Source of the DNA: Alphaproteobacteria bacterium UBA4588
GTDB taxonomy: Bacteria > Pseudomonadota > Alphaproteobacteria > Rhodobacterales > Rhodobacteraceae
Length of the DNA stretch: 64,000 nucleotides
Assembly: GCA_905182195.1 (NCBI GenBank)
Contig: CAJJAW010000002.1
Location: 124,001 to 188,000, forward strand
Direction of reading: 5' to 3'
Below are positions 1 through 8,730 of this stretch, in pieces (positions within the stretch are counted from its first letter, which is position 1; each line of letters starts with the position of its first letter). The position numbers were made by a program, and so were the translations under genes. The notes below the pieces were generated by a model. The model ran no database searches and was not told where the DNA came from. It was given only the letters and a program-made list of their open reading frames with translations.

Positions 1-148
1 TATTGGCTTTGGCCGGTTAGTGATTTTAGGCCAAGCGCCAACCTAGCCTTTCACTTCTTAACCTTAACAGAGCAACCGCTCACCCCTAGACAGCTGGTCT
101 AAAACTGGGCAAGGATAAGTCCAGTACACACATAGGCTTCAGTCCAAA

Positions 149-1603
149 ATGGCGATTCCCGAAGAGACATTCTTTTTGCCCCCAGATGCGGAAGGCACGC
201 TACAGAACCAGATCCAACAGCTGGTGGCGGAAGCGATACTCAGCGGCCGGTTTCGACCAGGTGAGAAAATGCCGTCCAGCCGCAAGCTGGCCAAGCACCT
301 GTCGGTAAGCCGGATCACCGTAACCCTGGCCTATACTGAGTTGTTAGCCGATGATTATCTCACCAGCCGGGGCCGTAGCGGCTATTACATTAGTGAAAAC
401 GCACCACAACCACCAAAATTTGCTATCACTCCCCGTGAAGATAAAGTGGATTGGGCTCGGGCTATTGGCCAAAAGTTCTCAGGCGGAGTGTCTCTGACCA
501 AGCCACAAGATTGGGGCAAATACAAATATCCGTTTATCTATGGCCAGGCCGATGAAACTCTGTTTGATCGCTCCAACTGGCGGTTGTGTGCTCTGCAAGC
601 TTTAGGCTCAAAAGATTATGACGCGCTGACCTCAGATTATTTTGACCGCGATGACCCCAAATTGATTGAGTTTATCCTGCGCCACACCCTGCCTCGCCGC
701 GGCATTAAAGCTGAACCCGATGAAGTGTTGGTCACCATGGGCGCACAAAACGCACTGTGGCTATCGGCAAATGTCTTGCTCAACCAACGGCGCACGGCCG
801 CCCTGGAAAACCCCTGTTACCCATCTCTGCGCGATATCCTCACACAGTCGCGGTGCCAAGTGGCGTCAGTAGAGGTCGATGCAAGCGGCCTGCCGCCGGA
901 TTCACTTCCTAGCGATGTGGATGTGGTCTTCACCACCCCCTCGCACCAATGCCCGACCGCCACCACCATGCCGTTGGAACGGAGGCAGGCACTACTGCAG
1001 CGGGCCTCTGAAAAAGATTTTTTAATTGTTGAGGATGATTACGAATTTGAGATGTCTTTTCTTAAAGCCCCCTCACCAGCTCTGAAATCTCTGGACCGCG
1101 AAGGTCGAGTGATCTATGTGGGCAGCTTTTCAAAATCGTTATTTCCCGGTTTGAGGCTTGGCTATTTGGTTGGCTCAAAGCATTTTATACGGGAGGCAAG
1201 AGCGCTCCGCTCGACAGTTTTGCGACATCCACCCGGCCATATTCAACGTACCGCCGCTTATTTTTTGTCACTGGGCCATTACGATGCCTTGATCCGGCGG
1301 ATGGGCAGCGCCTTTCAAGATAGGCGCCTGGCTATGGAAGAAGCCTTCCTTCAATATGGGCTCACGGTTGCTGGCCAAGGCACTTTTGGTGGCAGTTCGT
1401 TTTGGATGCGCGCTCCAAATGGCGTTGATACCGAAGTGGTGGCAGAACAACTGCGCGCGAAAGGTGTATTGATTGAACCTGGTCGGCCGTTTTTTACCAC
1501 TGAAGACGCGCCAAAGAATTATTATCGCTTGGCTTACAGCTCTTTGCCCGTACGCAAAATCACAGACGGTGTGGCCTTGATTGCCAGCGAAATATACCCA
1601 TGA
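149..1603 (+). CDS. MocR/PdxR-type transcriptional regulator (GntR HTH + aminotransferase-like domain)
   Basis: 484 aa. The N-terminus (about 18-85) is a GntR winged helix (PGEKMPSSRKLAKHLSVSR). Residues about 120-480 form a fold-type I aminotransferase-like domain with the PLP lysine in SFSKSLFPGLRLGY (about residue 328). In this family the aminotransferase domain binds PLP or a PLP-amino acid adduct and works as a sensor rather than an enzyme. The stop overlaps the start of the downstream TauE/SafE permease (ATGA-type overlap), so the two are co-transcribed. MocR regulators often control the adjacent gene, but the target and ligand here are not known. No clear operator was recognised in the 148 bases upstream. 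Confidence 0.9.
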   Translation: MAIPEETFFLPPDAEGTLQNQIQQLVAEAILSGRFRPGEKMPSSRKLAKHLSVSRITVTLAYTELLADDYLTSRGRSGYYISENAPQPPKFAITPREDKVDWARAIGQKFSGGVSLTKPQDWGKYKYPFIYGQADETLFDRSNWRLCALQALGSKDYDALTSDYFDRDDPKLIEFILRHTLPRRGIKAEPDEVLVTMGAQNALWLSANVLLNQRRTAALENPCYPSLRDILTQSRCQVASVEVDASGLPPDSLPSDVDVVFTTPSHQCPTATTMPLERRQALLQRASEKDFLIVEDDYEFEMSFLKAPSPALKSLDREGRVIYVGSFSKSLFPGLRLGYLVGSKHFIREARALRSTVLRHPPGHIQRTAAYFLSLGHYDALIRRMGSAFQDRRLAMEEAFLQYGLTVAGQGTFGGSSFWMRAPNGVDTEVVAEQLRAKGVLIEPGRPFFTTEDAPKNYYRLAYSSLPVRKITDGVALIASEIYP

Positions 1604-2367
1604 TACCCAATTTGGCGGCTTTGCTCGCGCTGCCCATCAGTGAGATCGCAGTGCTTGCAGTTATTTGCTTTATCGCAGGCTTGATACGCGGTTTTTCTGG
1701 CTTTGCGCTTTCGGCTATGGTGATGGCCTCTGGTGCATTAATCATCACCCCAGTTCAACTGATACCAATATGCTGGTGGCTAGAAATGACTGCATCACTT
1801 TTTATGCTGCGGGACGGCTGGCAGGATGCCAACCGAAAGGTTGCGATTGGACTGGCTATCGGCTCGACACTGGGTGTTCCATTTGGGCTTGCACTGACCA
1901 TCGCTATTGCCGCTGATCTCTCCAAACTCCTGGCCTTGGGTGTAATCATTGCCCTTGCAACCTTCCAATTGTCGCAGATCAAAATACAGTTTTTGGCCAC
2001 TAAGTGGGGGCTATATGGCTCAGGCTGGCTCGCCGGCATTGTCACGGGATTGGCTGGCGTTGGCGGAATGGTGGTGGCACTTTACGTTCTGGCCCAACAA
2101 GCGCCACCGCGTCAGATGCGGGCGTCGCTTGTGTTATTTTTATTCTTGGGGTCAGTCACCACCATGATAAGCCTTTGGTCTTTTGGGGTAATGGATGAAA
2201 CAGCCATCATGCGCGGCCTTGTTATGTCGTTTCCAGCCGGCCTAGGTGTGGTGATGGGTAAGCTATTATTTGTGCCCAAATGGGAACATCTCTACAAACC
2301 GTTTTGCCTCACGCTCTTGATAGCGCTTGCCAGCACTGGGGTCATAAGATTGCTGTTGAGCGCCTAG
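1600..2367 (+). CDS. TauE/SafE family membrane permease
   Basis: 255 aa, almost entirely hydrophobic, with about eight predicted transmembrane segments and the glycine-rich repeats of the TauE/SafE (DUF81) family: AGLIRGFSGFALSAM near the N-terminus and AGIVTGLAGVGGMVVALYVL in the second half. Family members export sulfite, sulfoacetate or other small organic anions across the inner membrane. It overlaps the upstream MocR regulator by four bases, so its expression is coupled to that regulator. The substrate cannot be told from sequence; no sulfonate catabolic enzyme lies nearby. Confidence 0.85.
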   Translation: MIPNLAALLALPISEIAVLAVICFIAGLIRGFSGFALSAMVMASGALIITPVQLIPICWWLEMTASLFMLRDGWQDANRKVAIGLAIGSTLGVPFGLALTIAIAADLSKLLALGVIIALATFQLSQIKIQFLATKWGLYGSGWLAGIVTGLAGVGGMVVALYVLAQQAPPRQMRASLVLFLFLGSVTTMISLWSFGVMDETAIMRGLVMSFPAGLGVVMGKLLFVPKWEHLYKPFCLTLLIALASTGVIRLLLSA

Positions 2368-2663
2368 TCTATAACTCAATCCCGTTACTGGATACGCACT
2401 TCAGTGGAGGCGTCGAATACCGGGCAGAAGCGCTGGCGCTGGTGGAAACCACCTAATGGTACATAGACAATCGCAACCGGACGGTCAGAGGTGATATATT
2501 GCGCTTAGATAGCACTGATCCTTCAGGTTTCTGGCGCTTGGGCGATGGCGCACGGCTTGAACTTGCCCCACACTATGCCCAGCTCAATCTAGGTTGTTGA
2601 AGGTCAAAAACTCTTGCTGTAGCGTCAAACCATTCCCCTGAAGGTTACTTAAGGAGCCAGCTC
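2368..2663 (+). other. Gene-poor stretch with a possible coding remnant
   Basis: About 300 bases between the permease and the sugar operon. In one + frame the bases from about 2455 to 2597 stay open and end at a TGA with coding-like composition (it includes LRLDSTDPSGFWRLGDGARL), preceded in the same frame by a TAA at about 2452. There is no start codon or ribosome binding site. It could be the 3' end of a decayed gene; I cannot name the family. The last 20 bases (AAGGAG at about 2651) are the ribosome binding site of the SDR gene. Confidence 0.3.
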
Positions 2664-3431
2664 ATGACCACCGCACAATACAGCGATCTCTTAGACGCGT
2701 CCGTCTACATCACTGGCGGCGGCTCTGGAATTGGCGCAGCTATAACCGAGGGCTTTGTCGCACAGGGCGCGCGAGTGGCTTTCATCGGTAGATCAGACGC
2801 CAGCGCCTTTTGCGCAGAGTTGGAAGAGAAATACGGCAACCGCCCATTTTTCATCCAAGGAGACATCACCGACACTGCGGCTCTCAAAATTAGCATGACG
2901 CAAGCGGCAGATGCCCACGGGCCAATCACTACCTTGATCAACAACGCAGCCAACGACAAACGCCACACCACCGGAGAGGTGACGCCTGAGTTTTGGGACT
3001 GTATGATTGAGGTCAATCTCAAAGCCTATTTCTTTGCCTGCCAAATAGTCTTGCCGCAAATGCGCCAAGCGGGCTTTGGTTCGATCATCAATTTCAGCTC
3101 TATCAGCTATATGATGGGCAACGCGGGTTACCCAATCTATACCGCCTGCAACTCCGCCATCAACGGCTTGTCGCGCAGCTTGGCCCGTGAATACGGCCCT
3201 AACAAAATCCGGGTCAACGCCTTGGCCCCAGGCTGGGTGCTGACGCAAAAGCAAAAAGATCTCTGGGTCACAGAAGAGGGATTGGCAGCCCATATCGCGC
3301 GGCAATGTCTAAAGGAAACCCTCGAGCCAGAGGACATCCTTGGTGGCTGCCTGTTTCTGGCCTCGCAAAGCTCAAAGATGATGACCGGCCAAGCCTTAGT
3401 GATTGACGGCGGCGTGGTGACCACAGGATGA
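2664..3431 (+). CDS. SDR-family sugar dehydrogenase-like protein, catalytic Lys replaced
   Basis: 255 aa short-chain dehydrogenase. The Rossmann motif TGGGSGIG (residues 18-25), NNAA (93-96), the catalytic Ser region FSSIS (144-148) and Tyr159 are present. The YxxxK lysine is Asn163 (YTACNSA) in this sequence, which should cripple or alter the classical mechanism. AAGGAG precedes the ATG by a normal distance. It is the first gene of an operon with KDGal kinase, KDPGal aldolase, lactonase and epimerase, so its ancestor was probably a galactose or similar sugar 1-dehydrogenase. Its stop overlaps the dgoK start. Confidence 0.8.
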   Translation: MTTAQYSDLLDASVYITGGGSGIGAAITEGFVAQGARVAFIGRSDASAFCAELEEKYGNRPFFIQGDITDTAALKISMTQAADAHGPITTLINNAANDKRHTTGEVTPEFWDCMIEVNLKAYFFACQIVLPQMRQAGFGSIINFSSISYMMGNAGYPIYTACNSAINGLSRSLAREYGPNKIRVNALAPGWVLTQKQKDLWVTEEGLAAHIARQCLKETLEPEDILGGCLFLASQSSKMMTGQALVIDGGVVTTG

Positions 3432-4330
3432 GCCCCAAAGCTAATTGGATCGCAGTGGACTGGGGCACCTCCTCTCTACGCGCTTGGGCGATGGATGCTG
3501 AGGGTCAAGATCTGGCGACTGCCTCCTCGGATCAGGGCATGGGACAACTGACACCAAGAGATTTTGAAGCCACGCTTTGCGCTTTGGTGGAGCCTTGGCT
3601 GTCTGCGGGTCAAACCAATGTGATAGCCTGCGGCATGGTTGGCGCGCGTCAAGGCTGGATTGAAGCGGCCTATGATGTTGCACCCTGCAAACCCCAATTG
3701 GGACTGACCAAAGCTCCCACAAACGACCCGCGGTTGAATGTCCAGATCATCGCAGGTGTATCACAGGCTAAACCAGCTGACGTAATGCGCGGTGAGGAAA
3801 CCCAAATCGCTGGATTCCAAAAGTTGAACCCAAATTGGGATGGAGTAATTTTCTTGCCCGGAACCCATACCAAATGGGTCCAGATGAGCGCGGGCGAAAT
3901 TGTCAGCTTTCAAACCTTTATGACCGGTGAGATGTTCGACCTACTCTCAACTGCCTCAGTCTTGCGCCATTCTGTGGCCACTAATGGATGGGACCAAGCG
4001 GCCTTTGACCGCGCGGTCGATGAAGCCATGTCGCAGCCCGCAGCAATTGCGGCGCGTCTATTTGGGCTGCGCGCCGAGAGCCTGTTGAATGACCTGCCCC
4101 CCGCCACTGCGAAATCAAGACTTTCGGGGCTGTTGATTGGTGCGGAGTTAGCGGCAGCCAGACCCTATTGGTTGGGACAATCCTTAGCCATGATCGGACA
4201 AAAATCTATGGGGGTTGGCTATGCCGCAGCCTTTGCCGCCCAACATGTGCCCGTCATCCAAACCGACGCAACACAGATGACCTTGGCCGGCCTGAAAGCC
4301 GCCTATGCCTCTTGGAAAGAAACCCTATGA
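3428..4330 (+). CDS. dgoK: 2-dehydro-3-deoxygalactonokinase
   Basis: 300 aa, family length. The N-terminal ATPase-like motif AVDWGTSSLRAW and the central LPGTHTKWV segment are characteristic of DgoK. It phosphorylates 2-keto-3-deoxy-D-galactonate to the 6-phosphate in the cytosol, in the DeLey-Doudoroff galactonate pathway. It overlaps the SDR by four bases upstream, and its stop overlaps the aldolase start (CTATGA), an arrangement suited to translational coupling with the enzyme that uses its product. Confidence 0.9.
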   Translation: MSPKANWIAVDWGTSSLRAWAMDAEGQDLATASSDQGMGQLTPRDFEATLCALVEPWLSAGQTNVIACGMVGARQGWIEAAYDVAPCKPQLGLTKAPTNDPRLNVQIIAGVSQAKPADVMRGEETQIAGFQKLNPNWDGVIFLPGTHTKWVQMSAGEIVSFQTFMTGEMFDLLSTASVLRHSVATNGWDQAAFDRAVDEAMSQPAAIAARLFGLRAESLLNDLPPATAKSRLSGLLIGAELAAARPYWLGQSLAMIGQKSMGVGYAAAFAAQHVPVIQTDATQMTLAGLKAAYASWKETL

Positions 4331-4926
4331 GCCGCCCGATCATTGCCATCCTGCGCGGGGTGAGACCTGCCGAAGTCGTGGCCATCGCTCGCGTTATTTT
4401 GGCGGCTGGTATCGACAAAATTGAAGTCCCCCTCAACTCCCCCTCGCCCCTTGAAAGCATAAGCGCAATTGCGGATGCTTACGGAAATCAAGCTCTGATT
4501 GGAGCCGGGACCGTGCTCACGGTCGCACAGGTGCAGCAGGTCAGCGCGGCGGGTGGCCAACTGGTGGTATCGCCCAATTGTGACCCGGCTGTGATTGCGG
4601 CCACAGTTGCCGCAGGCATGCAAAGCTGGCCGGGAATTTTTACTCCAACAGAAGCGCTCGCAGCTCTGCAAGCCGGTGCGACGGGCCTCAAGCTTTTCCC
4701 TGGCGGTATGGCTAGCCCAACGGGTTTAAAAGCCATGCGTGCAATATTGCCCCTCGGCACGCAAGTCTATGCAGTTGGAGGTGCAGGACCTGAGAACTTT
4801 GCTGAATGGATCGCCGCCAGCGCAGATGGCTTTGGCCTTGGATCCGCTATTTATAAGCCCGGCGACACTGCCAAAACCGTTTCAGCAAAAGCGCAGGCCA
4901 TTGTGGCCGCATTTGACGCAGCATGA
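4327..4926 (+). CDS. dgoA: 2-dehydro-3-deoxy-6-phosphogalactonate aldolase
   Basis: 199 aa KDPG/KDPGal class I aldolase. The start at 4327 (MSRPIIAILRGV) overlaps the dgoK stop and gives the family length; the frame stays open upstream to 4168 but that extension lies inside dgoK. The catalytic Glu is in IEVPLNSP and the Schiff-base Lys in LKLFPGG. It cleaves 2-keto-3-deoxy-6-phosphogalactonate to pyruvate and glyceraldehyde-3-phosphate. The galactonate specificity is inferred from the neighbouring dgoK; the fold alone does not separate KDPG from KDPGal aldolases. Confidence 0.9.
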   Translation: MSRPIIAILRGVRPAEVVAIARVILAAGIDKIEVPLNSPSPLESISAIADAYGNQALIGAGTVLTVAQVQQVSAAGGQLVVSPNCDPAVIAATVAAGMQSWPGIFTPTEALAALQAGATGLKLFPGGMASPTGLKAMRAILPLGTQVYAVGGAGPENFAEWIAASADGFGLGSAIYKPGDTAKTVSAKAQAIVAAFDAA

Positions 4927-5759
4927 CTAAGGTCTTTGATCCCCGTCCTTGCGGCTTGGGCGAGGGCCCACTGTGGCACCCACTGCGCCAAGAGCTGTTT
5001 TGGTTTGATATCACAGCCCATCAGCTGTTGAGCGCCACCCAAGTATGGCAATTTGACGAATATGTCTCCGCTTCGGGTTGGGTTAGCAATGACCAGCTGT
5101 TAATAGCCTCGGAAAGCCAGCTGTTCAGCTTTAATTTGAACACAGACGCTCAGACAAAAATCTATGATCTAGAAGCGCACAACTCGATGACCCGCTCAAA
5201 CGATGGACGAGCGGATCCACAGGGCGGGTTTTGGATTGGCACCATGGGCAAGAATGCCGAGGCCAATGCCGGCGCAATTTACCGGTATCATCGTGGGACG
5301 TTGAAAAAACTGGTCACGGGCATGACAATCCCAAATGCGATCTGTTTCGCGCCGGATGGCAAAACCGCCTATTACACTGACACCCCAACCCAACAAATTC
5401 TGGCTGTGGATTTGGACGTGGAGGGCTGGCCAATCTCCAAAGCAAGACTGGCTATAGATCTGACCCAAACCGGTGAAAATCCCGATGGCGCTGTGGTCGA
5501 TGCCGCAGGCAATATCTGGAACGCACAATGGGGTGCGGCATGCGTAGCATGTTATAGCCCTCAGGGCCGATTACTCGAGACCGCGGCGATGCCCGCCGCC
5601 CATGCCACCTGCCCCGCCTTTGCCGGCGAAAGCTCCCGCCTCTTTTGCACTAGCGCCACCGAAGGGCGCAGCGCAGGTGAGCTGACACCAGCCGATGGGC
5701 AAACCTTTGAAACCCAAGTCTCAGCGACTGGGCAACTCGAACATCAAATCATTCTGTGA
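4923..5759 (+). CDS. SMP-30/gluconolactonase family sugar lactonase
   Basis: 278 aa six-bladed beta-propeller lactonase. Seen are the N-terminal metal-ligand motif LGEGPLWHP, NDGRADPQGGFWIGTMG with the Asn/Asp ligands, and TIPNAICFAPDGKTAYYTDT. Enzymes of this family hydrolyse aldonolactones to aldonic acids using a divalent cation. It overlaps the aldolase gene by four bases. In this operon it would open the galactono- or related lactone made by a sugar dehydrogenase. Confidence 0.88.
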   Translation: MTKVFDPRPCGLGEGPLWHPLRQELFWFDITAHQLLSATQVWQFDEYVSASGWVSNDQLLIASESQLFSFNLNTDAQTKIYDLEAHNSMTRSNDGRADPQGGFWIGTMGKNAEANAGAIYRYHRGTLKKLVTGMTIPNAICFAPDGKTAYYTDTPTQQILAVDLDVEGWPISKARLAIDLTQTGENPDGAVVDAAGNIWNAQWGAACVACYSPQGRLLETAAMPAAHATCPAFAGESSRLFCTSATEGRSAGELTPADGQTFETQVSATGQLEHQIIL

Positions 5760-5820
5760 GATCAAACATGAAGCCCACCCTCGGAGTTTGCGATTATCCG
5801 AAACACTGGCCGGAGGCCCT

Positions 5821-6831
5821 ATGACACAAATCTCCTCTTTCGGAACTACCGACGATGGCCATGATGTGGCGCAGATCACCATAGGTTCAGATCAGCTGAC
5901 CGTAAACATCTTGACGCTGGGTGGCGTACTCAATGATGTACGGCTGACCGGGATTGCTTGGCCTTTGACCTTGGGCAGTTCAGAGGTTGCGGCTTATGAA
6001 GGCAGAATGAGCAGCTTTGGATCTTTGATGGGCCCAGTGATCAATCGGATCAAAGGCTGTTCTGCCAAAATCGATGGGCAGGTGTTTACCTTCGAGAAAC
6101 ACCATTCTGGCGACCTCACCCAACATTCTGGCAGCACGGGTATGCACAGGCAAATCTGGAGCATTGCGGATCATGGACCAGGTTTTGTGGTATTAAAACT
6201 GGCTCTGGTTGATGGCTTGGGCGGATTTCCCGGTAACAGAGAAATTGAGCTGCGCTATGCCGTACAACAGGCGACGATCAGCATGACAGTGCAGGCCACG
6301 ACCGACGCACCCACCCCGTTCAATCCCGCCAATCATTCTTATTGGTCGCTGGATCCAACGGTCGGATTCTCAGGTCAAACGTTTCAACTTCAAGCGGATA
6401 ACTACAGCCAGCCTGACGAAAACCTAATGCCTACCGGCCAGATCTTGCCAGTTGCAGGCTCCCAGTATGATTTCCGCAGTGGTGTCATAATGGCCGGGGA
6501 TACATCCCAATTTTTTGATTTCAACCTCTGCATGTCTAACCACAAACGTCCGCTGAGCCCGGTGGCCACTCTAACCGGAAAGCAGGGTGTGCGCATGAAA
6601 ATGGCCACCACAGAATGCGGACTTCAGGTCTATGATGGCGGCACCATTCACGCTCCCGGTTACGGCACCCACCACGGCGCACACTATGGCGCCTATGCAG
6701 CTCTGGCGTTAGAGGCACAAAGCTGGCCAGGATCACTCGCCCATGCCCATTTTCCTGATATTATTTTGCGCCCCAGCAACCAGTACGAGCAAATCACCAG
6801 CTGGACCTTTTCGAGGGAAGGTCTAAGGTAA
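5821..6831 (+). CDS. Aldose 1-epimerase family protein
   Basis: About 336 aa from ATG 5821, chosen because GGAGG lies at the right distance (about 5812) and MTQISSFG is a plausible N-terminus; the frame remains open upstream to 5695 inside the lactonase gene. Motifs of the GalM family: NRIKG, the catalytic-type His in NPANHSYWSL, and the C-terminal ALALEAQSWPGSLAH with the Glu expected as base. It interconverts sugar anomers and would supply the anomer used by the sugar dehydrogenase. Last gene of the sugar-acid operon. Confidence 0.85.
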   Translation: MTQISSFGTTDDGHDVAQITIGSDQLTVNILTLGGVLNDVRLTGIAWPLTLGSSEVAAYEGRMSSFGSLMGPVINRIKGCSAKIDGQVFTFEKHHSGDLTQHSGSTGMHRQIWSIADHGPGFVVLKLALVDGLGGFPGNREIELRYAVQQATISMTVQATTDAPTPFNPANHSYWSLDPTVGFSGQTFQLQADNYSQPDENLMPTGQILPVAGSQYDFRSGVIMAGDTSQFFDFNLCMSNHKRPLSPVATLTGKQGVRMKMATTECGLQVYDGGTIHAPGYGTHHGAHYGAYAALALEAQSWPGSLAHAHFPDIILRPSNQYEQITSWTFSREGLR

Positions 6832-6857
6832 ATCCAAATTTCTGGAAAGTTTGATCC

Positions 6858-7352
6858 ATGCGTGATATCTCCATCCAACCGCTCACCCAAGTCGCTTTTG
6901 ACGCCTTTGGTGACATCATCTCTCTGAAGGATGCCCCGGACAGGCTGATAAATCAGGGCCTATGCGGGCGGCATCACGATTTGGCCGCGCTGGATTTTGG
7001 ACCAGACGGCCGCGCTGGCATCAGCCTATTTGACGCGACACCGCGCAGCCTTCCCTATCACTTGGAATTCGTCGAGCGCCATCCCGAAGGCTCACAAGCT
7101 TTCTTGCCGATGACCCAAAACCCCTTTTTGGTAATTGTGGCCCCCGATGAAGACGGCGCACCGGGCAGGCCCTTGGCCTTTCGCACCGCACCGGGGCAAG
7201 GGATCAACTTTTACCACAATGTTTGGCACGGAGTTTTGACGCCTTTGTTCGCACCCGGCTTATTTGCTGTCGTGGACCGGATAGGCAACAGCGTAAATTT
7301 AGAAGAATATTGGTTTGAAACCCCCTTCACGGTCTCAGGAGACGCGACATGA
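6858..7352 (+). CDS. allA: Ureidoglycolate lyase family protein
   Basis: 164 aa, family length. Typical AllA features: FDAFGDII near the N-terminus, the conserved EFVERHPEGSQAFLPM block (about 75-90) and FYHNVWHGVLTPL. AllA converts ureidoglycolate to glyoxylate and urea, the last step of allantoin use. It lies 26 bases after the epimerase and overlaps the following aminotransferase by four bases, so it is co-expressed with the aminotransferase. No other allantoin gene is in the window, so its substrate could be a related ureido acid. Confidence 0.85.
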   Translation: MRDISIQPLTQVAFDAFGDIISLKDAPDRLINQGLCGRHHDLAALDFGPDGRAGISLFDATPRSLPYHLEFVERHPEGSQAFLPMTQNPFLVIVAPDEDGAPGRPLAFRTAPGQGINFYHNVWHGVLTPLFAPGLFAVVDRIGNSVNLEEYWFETPFTVSGDAT

Positions 7353-8701
7353 AAGATATCCAAGAGTTAAAAGACCTCAATGCAAAACAACTGTGGCATC
7401 CCATGGGTCATCCCGGCGATTTGCAATCCAACGCTCCAACCATCATTGACCGCGCCGAAGGTGTACGCATCATCGATTTGGACGGCCATGAAGCCGTTGA
7501 TGCAGTGGGCGGCCTGTGGTGCGCCAATCTTGGCTACTCCAACAATGTGGTAAAACAGGCCATTTCTGATCAGCTGTTCAAGCTGCCCTATTACTCCGCC
7601 TTCGCAGGCACGAGTAACGCTCCGGCCATTGAAGCGGCTGAAGCAGTAGTAAATTTCTTCAAAGAGGACGGCATGGCGCGGGTGTTTTTCACCTCGGGCG
7701 GCTCTGACTCTGTCGACACGGCAATGCGCATGGCACGGCAATATCACCGCCTGCGGGGCCAACCTCAACGCATCAAATACCTGAGCCTCAAGAAAGGCTA
7801 CCATGGCACGCATTTTGGCGGGGCTTCGGTCAATGGCAACCCAAGGTTCCGCACGGCCTATGAACCGTTGCTGCCCGGCTGCTATCACCTGCCCTCACCC
7901 TACAGCTACCGCAATCCGTTTCATGAAAGTGATCCGGTCAAACTGGCGCAGATGGTAGCGCAGGCGATGGAGGATGAGATCATGTTCCAAGATCCCTCAA
8001 CCATTGCCGCCTTCATCATGGAGCCGATTCAAGGGGCGGGCGGTGTAATTGTGCCGGATGCCTCCTTTATGAAGTTGGCTCGAGATATCTGCGACAAGCA
8101 TGGAATTTTGATGATCTCTGATGAGGTGATCACAGGGTTTGGCCGCACTGGAGATTGGTCTGGTGCGCGCCATTGGAAGGTCAAGCCTGATATGATGACC
8201 GTAGCCAAGGGGATCACCTCGGCTTATTTCCCCGTGGGCGCAACATTGGTCAGCGCCAAAGTGGCAGAGACCTTTGAAAGCGACCAATCCGCCGAAGGCT
8301 CCATCTGGCACGGCTATACCTACTCCGCCCATCCCGTGGGCATGGCGGCGGTCAATGCGTGCGTGAGTGAAACTCTGCGTTTGGATCTCAAATCCAATGC
8401 CTCTGCCCGTGGAACACAGCTTTGCGACGGCCTGAAGGCCCTTCAGGCTGAATTTGATATCATTGGCGATGTGCGTGGTGGCCATGGGTTGATGGCCGCG
8501 ATTGAGCTGGTCTCAGACAGAGCCACCAAGACACCACTGGAGATGGGCGCCATCAAACGCGCCCATAAAGCCACCTATGAGGCTGGTACCATGGTGCGGG
8601 TTGGCGGCAACAATCTATTGATGTCACCACCATTGATCTTGACGGAAGCCGATGTCGCCAAGATCTTAGCTGATCTGCGTAGCGGTCTTTCAACGTTATA
8701 A
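7349..8701 (+). CDS. Class III (omega-amino acid type) aminotransferase
   Basis: 450 aa PLP enzyme of the class III family. Seen are LWHPM near the N-terminus, FFTSGGSDSVDTAMRMARQYH, the PLP-contacting ISDEVITGFGRTG and the Schiff-base Lys in MTVAKGITSAYFPVGA. Such enzymes transfer amino groups from beta-alanine, taurine, putrescine or other omega-amines to pyruvate or another keto acid. It overlaps allA. Together with the convergent hydantoinase it suggests nitrogen scavenging from ureido or cyclic amide compounds; the exact amine donor is not determinable. Confidence 0.88.
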   Translation: MKDIQELKDLNAKQLWHPMGHPGDLQSNAPTIIDRAEGVRIIDLDGHEAVDAVGGLWCANLGYSNNVVKQAISDQLFKLPYYSAFAGTSNAPAIEAAEAVVNFFKEDGMARVFFTSGGSDSVDTAMRMARQYHRLRGQPQRIKYLSLKKGYHGTHFGGASVNGNPRFRTAYEPLLPGCYHLPSPYSYRNPFHESDPVKLAQMVAQAMEDEIMFQDPSTIAAFIMEPIQGAGGVIVPDASFMKLARDICDKHGILMISDEVITGFGRTGDWSGARHWKVKPDMMTVAKGITSAYFPVGATLVSAKVAETFESDQSAEGSIWHGYTYSAHPVGMAAVNACVSETLRLDLKSNASARGTQLCDGLKALQAEFDIIGDVRGGHGLMAAIELVSDRATKTPLEMGAIKRAHKATYEAGTMVRVGGNNLLMSPPLILTEADVAKILADLRSGLSTL

Positions 8702-8709
8702 AACGTCTA

Positions 8710-8730
8710 GGGTCGCCGCTTAGGCGACCC
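8710..8730. terminator. Hairpin between convergent genes
   Basis: GGGTCGCC (8710-8717) and GGCGACCC (8723-8730) form a perfect 8-bp stem with a 5-base loop that contains the hydantoinase stop codon. It sits between two convergent genes. No T-run follows on either strand, so intrinsic termination would be weak. Confidence 0.35.

Noticed and set aside
3-43. Imperfect inverted repeat at the window start (TTGGC.TTGGCC / GGCCAAG.GCCAA)
   Set aside because: Imperfect stem without a T-run and no gene end visible upstream; too little context to call a terminator.
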